DNA of 64,000 nt from Punica granatum (lineage: Eukaryota; Streptophyta; Magnoliopsida; Myrtales; Lythraceae). Below the pieces are notes generated by a model, which was not told the DNA's origin, did not search any database, and worked only from the letters and a program-made list of their open reading frames with translations. This document shows positions 46,748-58,141 of this stretch, one piece after another. The stretch lies in contig NC_045132.1 of NCBI RefSeq assembly GCF_007655135.1, forward strand, positions 11,656,001 to 11,720,000, written 5' to 3'. The translations under genes and the position numbers were made by a program. The number at the start of each line of letters is the position of its first letter. Within the stretch, counting starts at the first letter, position 1.

Positions 46748-47550
46748 TGGCCCAAAAGTGATTAAGATAATCACTTCTCCTTACACACCACTCTCTCCAA
46801 CCTTTCTCCTTCAAGAAATCCTCTCAAACTCCATAGCCAAGAACACTCAAGAACCAGCAAGCTTCAACACTTCAAAACCAGAGAGAAAAACCGAAGCAAA
46901 CCCGAAGAAAGCTTTGAGTTTCTTAAGTCGGAAGCCGATGTTCATCATCCCGACTTAAGTTCAAAACTTCTCAAACTCCATGGACCACATGTTTTGGACC
47001 CAAGGATTCATTCATGAACTTAGATTTTTGGTTGAAGTCATTTGCTCATCATTTCAGGTTGATTTCCTCATTTCGGGCGAAGATCGTGCTCTCGGTGAAC
47101 AGTGCACTCGTAGCCGCAAGCTCGCGCGTCCAGCCGCGCGCTCGCCCATCCAGCCTCGCGCCCCGCCCGCGCACGCCTGCTGCGCGCCTCGCGCGCCCCG
47201 CGCGCCTCCCGTGCTCTCCGCCGCACGCCCCGTGCACCTACTAGCTGCCCAACGTGCATGCCCTTGCACCCGAGCACTCTTCCAAGCGTTCAACCGAGTC
47301 ACCCGACTCTCGAACACATCCCCGACTCTTTCCTCGTACCCCGAGGCTAGGTAAATCACTCTTGACTTAGAGGAGTTAGGGCTCTTTACATTATTTGCAT
47401 GGCTAATGGAGTAATATGGCGTTTTTATGCATGTTTAACTTGCAAGACTTAATTTTTATACACTTTCTTGTTATATTATGCATGTTCATCATCATATAAC
47501 ATGTTAGCATGTCGGGAAACATTTGGATCGACCCTCGGAAGACCTTCCCG

Positions 47551-47955
47551 ACCCGAAATAAGCAAAAGAGCTCTTGGGTTTGCCTCAAGAAGAGGTGACC
47601 GAGGCTTGGCTTGCTTTCCTCGGGTTAAGATCGGCCTTCTTAGCCCGATCCAAGCTTGATTCCCGAGTTTCTCGTGTTTTCTTACGTGCATGAGTCGGTA
47701 TTGTTTTTTTATCGATTCCTTAAATAACTTTTTGTGCATGTTTTGCATGTTCGAATGCGTTAGTCAAGTCATGGCAATACCGACTTTCGTTTAATCATTT
47801 CATTTATCATGTTTGGTTTTTGGTCGTTTAAGCATGCGAGAAATTATGATCGAACGAGACGGGGAAACCTCGTGGATCCCATTCGGGCCATGAGACCTCT
47901 CGGCTATCTCCAAAGAGAAGTAACCGAGAGCCTCTTAGACTCGTACGGTTGGCAT
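47551..47955 (+). other. Two long hairpin modules (E9 LTR)
   Basis: The first (about 47551-47625) pairs ACCCGAAATAAGCAA with TTGCTTTCCTCGGGT. The second (about 47873-47955) pairs GACCTCTCGGCTA with TAACCGAGAGCCTC. Confidence 0.55.
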
Positions 47956-48901
47956 GAGGATTCCTCTTCTCCCGTTTTGAGTCCGTTATCGGCTTTCGTG
48001 TAATTTGCAATTTACATTATTGTCGCAATATCGCATGAAAATGTCTTTTCAAAACAAAGCATGCATGGATTCGGTATCAATGACTCATTCGGGTCTTCAG
48101 TTACGAGGGTAGTTCGGTCATTGGACCAAATATTCTCGATCCTTACGGAACCGTCTTGGTCATCGAATCACGAATCGTTTTCAAATTATGCATTCGATGA
48201 TAACCTTAAGCATTAATTCCACAACGGGTTAATCGGGACGTTCACACGGTTAATTCATTCAATTTAAATAACTTTGCATGAATTGGACATTAATCTGTAA
48301 CTCCCTCCTGTCGACGAATTACAAAACGGTGTTAATGCCCTTTTTCAACCCATACTTTCAAATCCGTATTGTGTTGTTCTCCTCCTTTTCTGGAAACAAT
48401 TTTCAACTCAAGGGCAAGAACATCATTTTGTGATGTGCCGACATCCTAGCTCAGTTTTAAAGTGTTAGTTGGGTACTCTGTATCAAAATCACAATTAACT
48501 GACTAATCATTTCACTCGACTTAACCAAATGCTAGAAAATGTTAGGTGGAACTCTAGGTTCCAAATCTAGAGTCAAAACACAAGTTGGGCTAATTCATGG
48601 GGAATTCAGTGTCACAAACACCACCGAATCACTGTAAAACAATCCACACCTCGAAACTTAAACTTGACGTCCGGACACCCGATCATTTCAGGTTCTCAAA
48701 CCAACGCCGAATGCTAAAACATTGGCACGTGCTTTGTTTGTCTAGGGTAGGTTTGCATGCCAAAATACCCAGATCAATAACTTGGTAAAACACGCACACT
48801 CGACAATAACAAACACTTGTCTGTTATTAACATGTTGCGTGTTTATCTTTCCGTACCTGTTTGCCATGCCGGTCGAGCCTGATCCCTAGGCCGAATAATA
48901 T

Positions 48902-48971
48902 TAGGGTTCAACACCCTATCATCGTCACAGGGTCCAACGCCCTAATCAACACTCACAGGGTCCAATGCCCT
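48902..48971 (+). other. Mini-hairpin triplet (E9 LTR)
   Basis: TAGGG-TTCAACA-CCCTA, AGGG-TCCAACG-CCCT and AGGG-TCCAATG-CCCT at 26-28 bp spacing. The stem is AGGG/CCCT throughout, unlike GGGG/CCCC and GAGG/CCTC in A-type LTRs. Confidence 0.68.
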
Positions 48972-49794
48972 ATTCAGTGAAGCGTCCATTGAATTTCGTT
49001 TCTTCGGGCTTTTCCCTAAACTCACGGTGAGTTAGAGTGGAATAATAACCGAACGCGAGTCGACTGGAATTCGCCATTTGTAATTTGTATTTATTATTTT
49101 CGAGCGCATTGTAAGGATTTTTATTTTGACATTCATTCTGTAAGAATTCCAGTCGGTGAGCGAACGGTCCGAGAGTCGAATTAATCGAATCGGTCAATGC
49201 TTGCCAGATACAAGTAATCCAAGAACTCGCGGTTCTGGTTCACGCAGGGATTCACCTCCATGGTTCGATGATCTGTAACGCAAGATTGTGAGCCCTATTC
49301 CCCGACACAACGAGTTTACTTCTCTCTCGGCTTCTCCACCGACCTCGTTTAATTCATCGAAGTTACGGTGTCAAAACTGTGAGTCGGTCACCCTAATTCA
49401 TGGTAAATAAAACAAAAAGTGCAAGCCTAGCAAACCAGAGTACCGAAGGACGTGCGAGATATAGGCCCGACTTACGTGAACCCCCGAACACGGACTTTCT
49501 GGTTCCGCACAGACCAATGCCTTAACAACAACTAGGTGTTCCATACCCTAGACCCTGGGTAACTTATCCGCCCTCGCCTTCGGGTCGTAAAATGATAAGT
49601 GGCGACTCCTTCTCTCAACGCGTGTCCGTCACTCCATTGTAACCGTTGGATCGATCGAGCTCCCGGGTGATATCTAGACACGTTTAACGCGCTCAATCCA
49701 AATCCACCTTCCACATAGGCCGTATTCGGAGTGTGACGGTGAATCGAGGCTAGATCCCATTCCGCACTCGGGTTGCACGCGCTCGGTGAGTTAA

Positions 49795-49873
49795 GAGGCG
49801 TTGGACCTCGTGTTCGGTGATTTGGGGCGTTGGACCCCATGTAACACGTGACCTATGGGTTCGGGCCCGAACC
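49795..49873 (-). other. Mini-hairpin pair plus palindrome (E10 3' LTR)
   Basis: GAGG/CCTC and GGGG/CCCC stems with TCCAACG loops (sense), 29 bp apart, then the perfect palindrome GGTTCGGGCCCGAACC at 49858-49873. Confidence 0.7.
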
Positions 49874-51258
49874 GCAATAAATCATCGAAAGCAAGAATAA
49901 AACAGAAGAAAACTGATATAACTGACACAATACAGAAAGCAACTGACAATTACTAATAAGTGTCGGTGAATACAACGAATTGTGTATTAGGCCGAATATA
50001 CGTGATTTAATCAGTTATTATCCGTGGTTGATTGGCAAACAATGCATCTAACCTAGGCAAACATAGAGGGCGGGCTAGGATAAGGTTCTAAGCCAATTAC
50101 AGGTGTGTGTTTTGTTTTATGACTTTCATTCAGTTAAGTGTCACTGTGGTTTCACCGAATTAGCCAAACTCGTGTTTTGACTCTAGATTGGGATCTATTA
50201 TCCCACCTATCCATTATCTAGGTTCGATTAGGCCGAATGTACGATTAATCCGGTTGTTCGTGTTTTGCAAATGAAACAAAATGCTTCCCACCGAATCTAC
50301 GATAGGAAGATGGAAACACCGAGAGTGGGCGGAATGGGTCGTGCGGATGAGACTCGCACCCGGACGGGTGGCCCTTTTCCGTCCATAGATTGAGGTGTTT
50401 CCGGCTCCCTAGCGCCCTAGGGTATCGGTGAATCAAGGAATGACGGTTATGCCCTTGGACGATAAATTGTGATGTTCGTGTATAAATCGGAGATTTGCGT
50501 CACACGAAGAGTCTAAGAAGGACTCTCGTGCCCCGACTCGGGCCGCCTCAAATTGGGCCCGGACCCGAGTCACGGCATGTGAGTACTCACTAGACATTAA
50601 TTCCATTCGTGTCACGTGTCTCGGTATTTTGAAATTGTGAATTTTGATGGAAAAGGGCATTCTCGTAGTTCCATAAATCATCGACGCGTTTACTAATTGA
50701 GGATTGATTTGCCCAATTATTTAGTCCCAGTGACTTAATTAACCATGTGGCACGTCCCATTTTCCCCATTTTGTGAAATTACTCGATGATTATCAATTTG
50801 TCTCACAATTACGGATTTGACGGGCGATTATCCAAATTAACACATTTAATGACTAATTGATACACAATCGACAATTAAATGGAAGATACGATTGCAAACA
50901 ACTCCAAGAGCCGACTTCCAAGCGAAGGGGGAGGCCGACCTAGACTCGAAGAGAGCCACGGGGCGCTCGATCACATCCCGAAGAGAATGACCGAACCTTC
51001 CCTTGGCTCAACCCCGGGTCTTGGGCGGTCTCTCGCACCGATTTCAATCGTTTCTTGCATGTCTCATATGCCATAGAAATCAACGATACAAGCGCCTAAT
51101 AGAATGACGCCGTCATGGTGTAGAATACACAAATAAACACGCGAGGTAAATACACACATGAAATTCGTAATGCAAAATCGATTCACTCAAGGCCACATTC
51201 GGGAATTTATCCCGAGAATCCCTCGGCGTCACGGGAGGAGAAGTCCGTGGCCTCGGAA

Positions 51259-51317
51259 GGACCAAGGGACCTCTCGGCCTCCCCGTAAGGAACGTGGCCG
51301 TGAGTTCCCCTTGGTGC
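51259..51317 (-). other. Long hairpin module (E10 3' LTR)
   Basis: ACCAAGGGACCTCTCGGCC pairs with GGCCGTGAGTTCCCCTTGGT with few mismatches. The same hairpin is in the 5' LTR at 62289-62346. Confidence 0.62.
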
Positions 51318-52519
51318 CACCGATCTGTGGGAACCTCTTCCCCCTAGATCCCGAGTGTTTCTCGTCACATCATCGCATCTTGGTCACGGTAAAGGCATCA
51401 TGATCAAAGAAATGGTCCAATCCGAAAAGATGAGGCGGCCATGGACTCTAGAGAGCCAAGAGGGCTCACGGCCCTCCCGCTAAGAGGCTCAGCCGAGAGG
51501 TCTCACGGCTCCCTTGGGTCCATGTCGGTCTCATCCCCCCGGATTCGGGACACTTCACGTTATGCATGCATGACTATGTGGTATATGGACATTAATGATA
51601 AAAGGTAGTCGTGCTACGATGCATGGCGTGCATGGAAACGTTCGGATCTAAGAGGAAAGAACGATATTTTCATGCATTTGGATCTTTCAAGTCATATAAA
51701 CATTTCATACAATCAATGATCGAGGGTCTTAACTTCTCTAAGTTGTGAATAATCGTTACCTAGCCTCGATGCACGAGGAAAGAGTCGGGGAAGCGGCCAC
51801 GAGAGTCGCAAGACTCGGTTTGGGGTCGCGGGTGGAGTGACCCGAGAAGAGGACAGCCGCGGTAGTCTCGGGAGAATGGCTTGGCACGCGAGCTCCGGGC
51901 ACGGCACGGTGCAAGGTCGGGCTCGTTGGACTCCTAAGAGGCGGGTCTAGTCGGGCACGGGTAGACCCGAGCGTGACAAGGCCTGAGCAAACTCGAAAAT
52001 GTGAGACAATGTTCGGTAAAAATGAGGAAAACCCGGTTTGAGAGAAACGGTGAATGGCGGTTGTGCACGGTTGATCGGCCCTCGGACCGTGACCACCTCT
52101 TCACGGGGGAGGGTGAGGGTTGCGAGGAACCCTTTGAACGTGATGGCACGACTCTCCGAAGTCGTGGGAAGAAATGGCACGTCGAGGAAGTGTTCGGTGC
52201 GTGCGGGTATGCTTTAGGGACCCGATTATTTTTCGGCTAGAACGGGGTGTTAGGGACCTCAAATCGAAAATCCAAGCCCGGAAATGGACTTAGGGGTGGG
52301 GAAATATGCGGGCTAGGAAGTTTGGTGATATTTGGCTTAAGTCGGGTCGGGTGGTTATCGGAATACCGGGTGGTTTTCCGGCGGTTTTGGCCGGTTTCGG
52401 CCTTGGCACGGGCTGAACGAAGGTGGGGGAGAGGGCTGGAGCTTGAGAGGGTTCTAGAGAGAAATTGGCTTGAGAGAGAGTGAGAAATGAAGAAGTAATT
52501 AGGCCTAATGGTGAAAGGG

Positions 52520-52528
52520 GCTTTATAG
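52520..52528 (-). promoter_or_regulatory. TATA-like box in E10 3' LTR
   Basis: Sense strand CCTATAAAG. The corresponding segment is deleted from the E10 5' LTR. Confidence 0.5.
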
Positions 52529-53847
52529 GCTAGGCTAATGGCCCGATTAAGAGAAGCTAAGTGCAGTTAGGGGGGGAATTAGTGGGCTGCCGAAATTAGA
52601 GGGGCATTGATGAGGGGAAAATGTCATGTTGAGTGTAGGGGAAGGCAAAGGAGGGTGATAGGTGTGATGGAGTGTAAGAGGAAGGGATGGATGTGTAAGA
52701 GGTGTAAGAAGATTTGAATTTTGTGGTGGGGGGGAGCTTGAGCCGCCGGCCATAGGGGCAAGCCGTGGCTTATTGCGGCTGAGCCGCGGCTTGAGGGTTT
52801 GAGCCGTGCTTGGGGTTGAGCCGCGGCTTGGTGGCTTGGCTTGGCTGAGCTGTGGGTCCCGTTCGATTGAGAGAAAAGCCGGAAAATGCTTGAAACCCAA
52901 TTGAGCTTGCATCCGACCTCCGATGTCCAATTAATTTGAAGATTTGGAATGCTTGAACTACGAGAATTTGAACGAGCCCAATATCGCCATGCGTCGTGTG
53001 GACGAACGTTCAGGCGACTCGACGCCTCGAGAGTCGGTTTTGCCTCGTTTGGACATTCGGAGTGGAGTTTAGTGCCCCTCGACCCCCGATTGACCTTTGT
53101 GCATCCTTGCATTTGCTTTGGCGATCCTTTTGCCCCGTGAGTGATTGTTGGCTCGTCGTCCTCGGTCGGGGACCGTTGGCCCGGGAAGACCTAGGGACTT
53201 TGACCGGGTTTTCTCAGTATGCCCTGAATGTCTTGAGGTGCTCGGGGATCATTGTGAGGTGCCCGGTAATCGTTGCAATCTCTGTTTTCCGTGGAAATGC
53301 CCCGAAGGTTCGCCGGGAGACGTTCGTGCCCACTGAAACGTAGCTCGGGAGACCGAGTCAAGTTCCGGAAGGTTGTCTGAAGCTTGTTCCCCGGCCCTGG
53401 TGGTCCCTGGATGCCTGTAAGCCCGTTTTGAGGGGCCGTTTGCTTGTCAGTGGGGCGAACCCCGGGAGCTCTGTCAGAAAAGGCGTCCGTGGGGGATCGG
53501 GGTGTCCCGGCTTAAGCAGGATGCCCCGAAAATGCGCCCGGACGTGTCATTGGTCACTTTGGCACTGAGAGGGATTTTTGGAGTCCCATATTGGGCACCT
53601 TTCGGTGCTTCGGTGACTCGATGATGAATAGTGCCACAGTGTCAGCTCCGTCGTTTCGGGGATTCCTTGTTCGTTCGTTCTTCCGATGGCTTTCCTCCGC
53701 TTTTCTCAGTAGACCGTGCTCTTCTCCTATTGCTCATGACCCCATGCTCGCCTACTTGTCTCTGATTGCCGGGTGATAAATAGTGTCCCGGGCCTCGGTC
53801 GGAAATCCTCGTGTGGGAAGCCGGTGGGCCAAAATGGGTTGCTGACA

Positions 53848-53861
53848 GCTTGCCCCTCTTT
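53848..53861 (-). other. Polypurine tract (E10)
   Basis: GCTTGCCCCTCTTT is the exact reverse complement of the E1 tract and directly abuts the LTR start. Confidence 0.85.
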
Positions 53862-54183
53862 GGTTGCATGCTCGGTTAGAGGATGTAGCCCAAGATCATG
53901 AGAGGCACCCTTTTTGGTCCCGGCGACTGCTTCTGTCGTTGTTCTCCGTGGTAGCTTGCCCCTCCTGTCATGAGATAGTAGCATGAGTGGGATTTGGAGG
54001 ATGTGAAGTAGTAGGTGAAGGGCCGAAGCCCGCGGAAAGCAGTAAAATGGACGCGAAGTCCGTGGACACGAAGTCCGAAAAGCAGTAAATTGTAAGTTTA
54101 CGAAAAGTAGAGACAAGGGTTTATGGGTCCGTGTGGTGCAGGGAGGTAAGAACACGGGCTTATGGGCCCATGCAGCAAAGTAA
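53862..54183 (-). other. E10 3' interior with array 2 remnant
   Basis: The first ~100 bases match E1 10350-10447 inverted. At 54016-54090 there is a single remnant of array 2 (GGACGCGAAGTCCGTGGA and GCAGTAAA words). No gene. Confidence 0.75.
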
Positions 54184-55289
54184 AGACAGGACTCGGCCCT
54201 GCAAAGGGTGAAGACGGGACTCGGCCCTGCAGAAAAGTAAGATGGGACTTGGCCCTGCATAAAAGTAATGATGGGACTTGGCCCTGCATAAAAGCAAAGA
54301 TGGGACTCGGCCCTATAGAAAGGTAAAGACGAGACTCGGCCCTGCAGAATAGTGATGACGGGACTCGGCCCTGCAGAAAAATGATGATGGGACTTGGCCC
54401 TGCATGAAAGTGAAGATGGTGGGACTTGGCCCTACATAAGAGTGGTGGTGGGACTTGGCCCTGCATAAAAGCAAAGATGGGACTCGGCCCTACATAAAAG
54501 TAAAGATGGGGCTCGGCCCTGCAGAAGAGTAATGATGGGACTTGGCCCTGCATAAAAGTGAAGACGGGACTCGGCCCTGCAGAAAAGTGAAGACGGGACT
54601 TGGCCCTGCATAAAAGTGAAGACGGGACTCGGCCCTGCATAAAAGTGAAGATGGGGCTCGGCCCTGCAGAAAAGTAAAGATGGGACCTGGCCCTGCATAA
54701 AAGTGAAGACGGGACTCGGCCCTGCAGAAAAGTGATGACGGGACTTGGCCCTGCATGAAAGTGAAGACGGGACTCGGCCCTGCATAAAAGTAAAGATGGG
54801 GCTCGGCCCTGCAGAAAAATGATGACGGGACTTGGCCCTGCATGAAAGTGAAGACGGGACTCGGCCCTGCATAAAAGTAAAGATGGGGCTCGGCCCTGCA
54901 TAAAAGTAAAGATGGGACTTGGCCATGCATAAAAGTGAAGACGGGACTCGGCCCTGCAGAAAAGTGATGACGGGACTTGGCCCTGCATAAAAGTGAAGAC
55001 GGGACTCGGCCCTGCAGAAAAGTGATGACGGGACTTGGCCCTGCATGAAAGTGAAGACGGGACTCGGCCCTGCATAAAAGTAAAGATGGGGCTCGGCCCT
55101 GCAGAAAAATGATGACGGGACTTGGCCCTGCATGAAAGTGAAGACGGGACTCGGCCCTGCATAAAAGTAAAGATGGGCTCGGCCCTGCAGAAAAATGATG
55201 ATGGGACTTGGCCCTGCATGAGAGTGAAGATGGTGGGACTTGGCCCTACATAAGAGTGATGACGGGACTTGGCCCTGCATGAAAGTGAA
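54184..55289 (-). repeat. Minisatellite array 3 in E10 (29-30-bp units)
   Basis: Roughly 35-40 units of GACGGGACTYGGCCCTGCA followed by TAAAAGTGAA or GAAAAGTGAT. Higher-order patterns repeat (for example 54720-54900 and 55020-55160), showing duplication of blocks as well as single units. Frames stay open for up to 410 codons on the minus strand because the unit lacks stops; the predicted products are perfect simple repeats and I do not call a gene. E1 has no such array here and instead has array 2. Confidence 0.93.
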
Positions 55290-58013
55290 CGCCTACGTAC
55301 CCCGTGAGACCGGGAATCAACGCCTGCCATGGTTCTAGCTGCTTGGCATCTGTGATCCTAACATCATTATCAAGTCATGGGATTACTAGTGATTTGTAAG
55401 CACAGGTAAAAGGAAGTGTTTGTGACGCATGCTCTTCCGTTTCGAGTCGCCTAGGCGACCCGTGGAGAGTTTTGATTCGGTGATGTGAATGGGGGTCCCG
55501 CTTTCAGAGGCCCCGATGCGAGGCCTCCAGGGCTTCTGTTGGCCTTGCATGGGCATATCGAGATGTTCTCAAAGGTGCCCAAGTGGCTCTATCGGTTGTT
55601 CGACGCGCCTGTGAGCTTAGGACCCTTCTCATCAAGGTGCCATAGGGCGGCTGCATTTGTAACCCGCATGGGGAATTTTTGTTCAAATTTGGTCAGACCT
55701 TGGTCTAGTCATTCCCAGAGTGTTATAACTAGACTCCCGGAAAGAAATGTCTAGGATTTTGGCTTTGTGGTAGCCGATTGAAGGGTGGCTGTGACCCATT
55801 TTGGAGTTGTGCAATGACAAAGAGAAAAGAGAAAGCTTGGGGAGCACGTTGCCCCAGGACTGAAGGGATACACGAGTTCACGCCTGCCGTGAGATGTACC
55901 CCCATTCTCTTCCGTCCTTCGGTTGGTGTTGGCTGTCTTGAACTGTTTGGATTGCGTGCTTGGTCGCCCGCTGTGCTTGAAGAAGAATCCGCCTTGGACA
56001 GTTGAGCTCGGTAGGAGAGCCGATCGGGGATCGTGTCGGAGTAGACAACCTGGCCATTTCCCTTGGGGATCCCTGGTCTGCGCAGTGTGCGAGAGCCTAG
56101 GGTGACTATTTTGCTTATCTCTCATTTTACTCTCCTTTTGCTACGGTCACCCGCCTCGGGGCCGTACCTCTTAACCTAAAGGGGATGAACTCTCCTTTTA
56201 CCACGACCGCCCGCCTCGGGATTTTCAGTCGTGCCTCTCTTTTGCCCTAACTTTTGCCTAGATCTCCTCGAGGGGTTTTCGACCTAGCAGGCTCGATTCT
56301 TTTGTCTCTCGAGTTTGCAAAGGCGAAGTGCTCGAATGATTCGACGTTCGAGTGCATTACGTTCTATCTCCGTCGAGGAGTTGCGACTGCTGCTTCCCTT
56401 TTTGTTGGGATTTGTTCATTTCTTTTGGATTGGGGGTGCCGGTGCTTTTGGTGAACCTCGGCATCGCCCCATTTTTTGTTGGCGGGTTTTCCCGCTTCTT
56501 TTCTCTCTCTCTTCATTGGCGGGTTTATCCCACTTCTTTTCGCTCTGTTTTTTTTCTTGCAGCTGGGGTTTGTATTGTGCCCCTTGTATTTGTTTGAAAC
56601 TCCTCGACTTTGCATCATCGATGCTGCTTTTGTTTGCTTCGCCCCATGGAGACTTGATGTACTTTGTTGTCCTAGCCCAATTTTGTGAGGGCTGGTTTTC
56701 TCAGAAGTCTGATGCTTGTGCACTCAAAAGCCGAACTTCGCGTCGTTTGTCCTTGCAAACTTTACAAGTCCTTTCCCCTATTGTCTAAAACGAAAACAAA
56801 ATTGCCCCAAGGAGTGTGTGACCGAGGTTGTCTTGATACTTGCTATGGAAGATGCCCATTCTTGATGCGGATGACTAGGAGCATTCTAGTGTCATTTGTT
56901 GGAGTGACCCACTATGGCGACTTCAGGCGAGCTTTAACCAGGGATGCCCCAGTGTACGTCGCTTGCCGAGGTCGTGTTGTCTCGAGCTTCAACCGGGGAT
57001 GCCCCAGTGTACGTTGCTTGGACAGCCGGATGATGTCTGAGGTGGTCTCCATGTGAATGATGAATGCGAATGCCCCGATCTTCATTATTAATGTGACCTG
57101 AGGTGGGCGCCTTGTACAGTCATCGTCCCCGATCGTGCTTGTGGCTCCAGCATCAGTTGTACGCCGGAGAGGTGTGCTCTCAAAGCCGATAGGCATGTTT
57201 GTTTGTCGATTGAGACGGTTGCGCTGAAGGCATGCGGCTCATTCGGATGCTTCCGTCGTCGGCTTCATAGGGGGTACCTCCTTGTCGGGCCCTCTCCTAC
57301 TGAAGTATAGGAAGAAAGACCCGATAGGAGTTCTCGAGGAGGCGTGAACCCACGCATCGCTCTTCGCCCGCAGTCGGTGTGTCCCTGTGAAGGATGACAA
57401 AGAAGATGATGCATTAGGCGATTATGCGGTGGAATATGTGGTAAGAAATGTAAGGTGGACCCATGGGAAATTCCTTCGTCCAGCGCGCGACCCATGGGGT
57501 GCCGCACGTGGGGGACATTCAATTCCGAGATTTAGTCATCGCCACCCTGGAGTGGGCAGACCGTGGCTAGGGGCCACATAGGTGTACTTTCCCCTATTGC
57601 TGGTTGGCATGCGCAGCCGTCCTAGGGAAGGCTCGAGAAGCCGGATCCCATGAGGACAGACGAATCGAACAATTCCGACAGAACCAACAGGGCATCTTCG
57701 GGGCTGTCATAGTGCGCCCGTGAAGGGTTCGTTCATGCCTGGAGCTTGTTTGGGAATGCATATAAATGTAAAAGAGAGTTTAGGGAAGAGTGCATGTTGC
57801 CCCAGTGGCTGGTTGTTGGCCACAGTGGAGGGTGGGCAGGGATCATTCTCCGGTCGGAGATGTGACCGTGCTAGTAACTTTCGCGGCGGGTGGGCAGGGC
57901 CATGTTCTGTTCATCGGAGCTGTCGCTTGTGATCTTTGCGGTTGAAGGATTAGACTTGCTCCTCGGAGTATCGCTTGGATGAATTTGAATCCAAGTCGAT
58001 TTTGGATTTTAGT
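55290..58013 (-). other. E10 central internal region, conserved non-coding
   Basis: Inverted counterpart of E1 5856-8650, including the duplicated 31-nt motif at 56130-56220. Open frames up to 157 codons exist on the strand antisense to the element. They share long similarity with the E1 copy only because the DNA does, and no protein family is recognisable. Confidence 0.72.
56130..56220 (-). repeat. Duplicated 31-nt motif (E10)
   Basis: CTCTCCTTTT...CGCCTCGGG at 56130-56160 and 56190-56220, the same motif and 60-nt spacing as in E1. Confidence 0.75.
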
Positions 58014-58141
58014 TGAGCCTGAAAGCAGTAAATGCGATGTGTCAAAACCTGAAAGTAGTAAATGCGGGGCCGGAGCCCAAAAGCAGTAAATGCAGGGCCG
58101 GAGCCCGATGTGGGGCCGAAGCCCGATGCAGTAAATGCGGG
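58014..58141 (-). repeat. Short array 1 in E10
   Basis: Four to five units: GCAGTAAATGC spacers with GGGCCGGAGCCC and GGGCCGAAGCCC words, which in sense are GGGC-UCCG-GCCC and GGGC-UUCG-GCCC. Confidence 0.8.

Larger units (their letters stand above)
45129..49632 (+). repeat. E9 LTR, subfamily B, 3' end truncated
   Basis: Starts TGTCAACACCCC (one change from the consensus TGTCAGCA) inside the E8 LTR and runs parallel to the E6 LTR. It stops at 49632, about 100-200 bases short of the expected end, where it joins an inverted A-type LTR. No PBS or interior follows. Contains a TATA box near 46740 and the mini-hairpin triplet. Confidence 0.85.
49633..53847 (-). repeat. E10 3' LTR (left copy), U5 end missing
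   Basis: Starts (minus sense) TGTCAGCAACCC at 53847 after the polypurine tract. It ends abruptly at 49633 in an inverted joint with the E9 LTR. It retains the TATA-like box near 52524 and the U3 lost from the 5' LTR. One substitution (TTGCTGACA for GTGCTGACA in plus reading) lies at the terminus. Confidence 0.87.

Noticed and set aside
47049..47359. Ala/Arg-rich frames around 47049-47359
   Set aside because: A GC-rich degenerate repeat in the B-type LTR read in all frames; the equivalent E6 segment has a different sequence.
54098..55330. 410-codon open frame on the minus strand, with overlapping 282- and 146-codon frames
   Set aside because: It lies wholly on the stop-free 29-30-bp array 3 and encodes only simple repeats in several frames at once. 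No start context, domain or conservation in E1.
56315..56788. 157-codon frame with Phe/Leu-rich, membrane-like product
   Set aside because: Antisense to E10; similar frames in E1 (6856-7330) reflect DNA similarity of the element interior. Pyrimidine-rich DNA read as hydrophobic residues.
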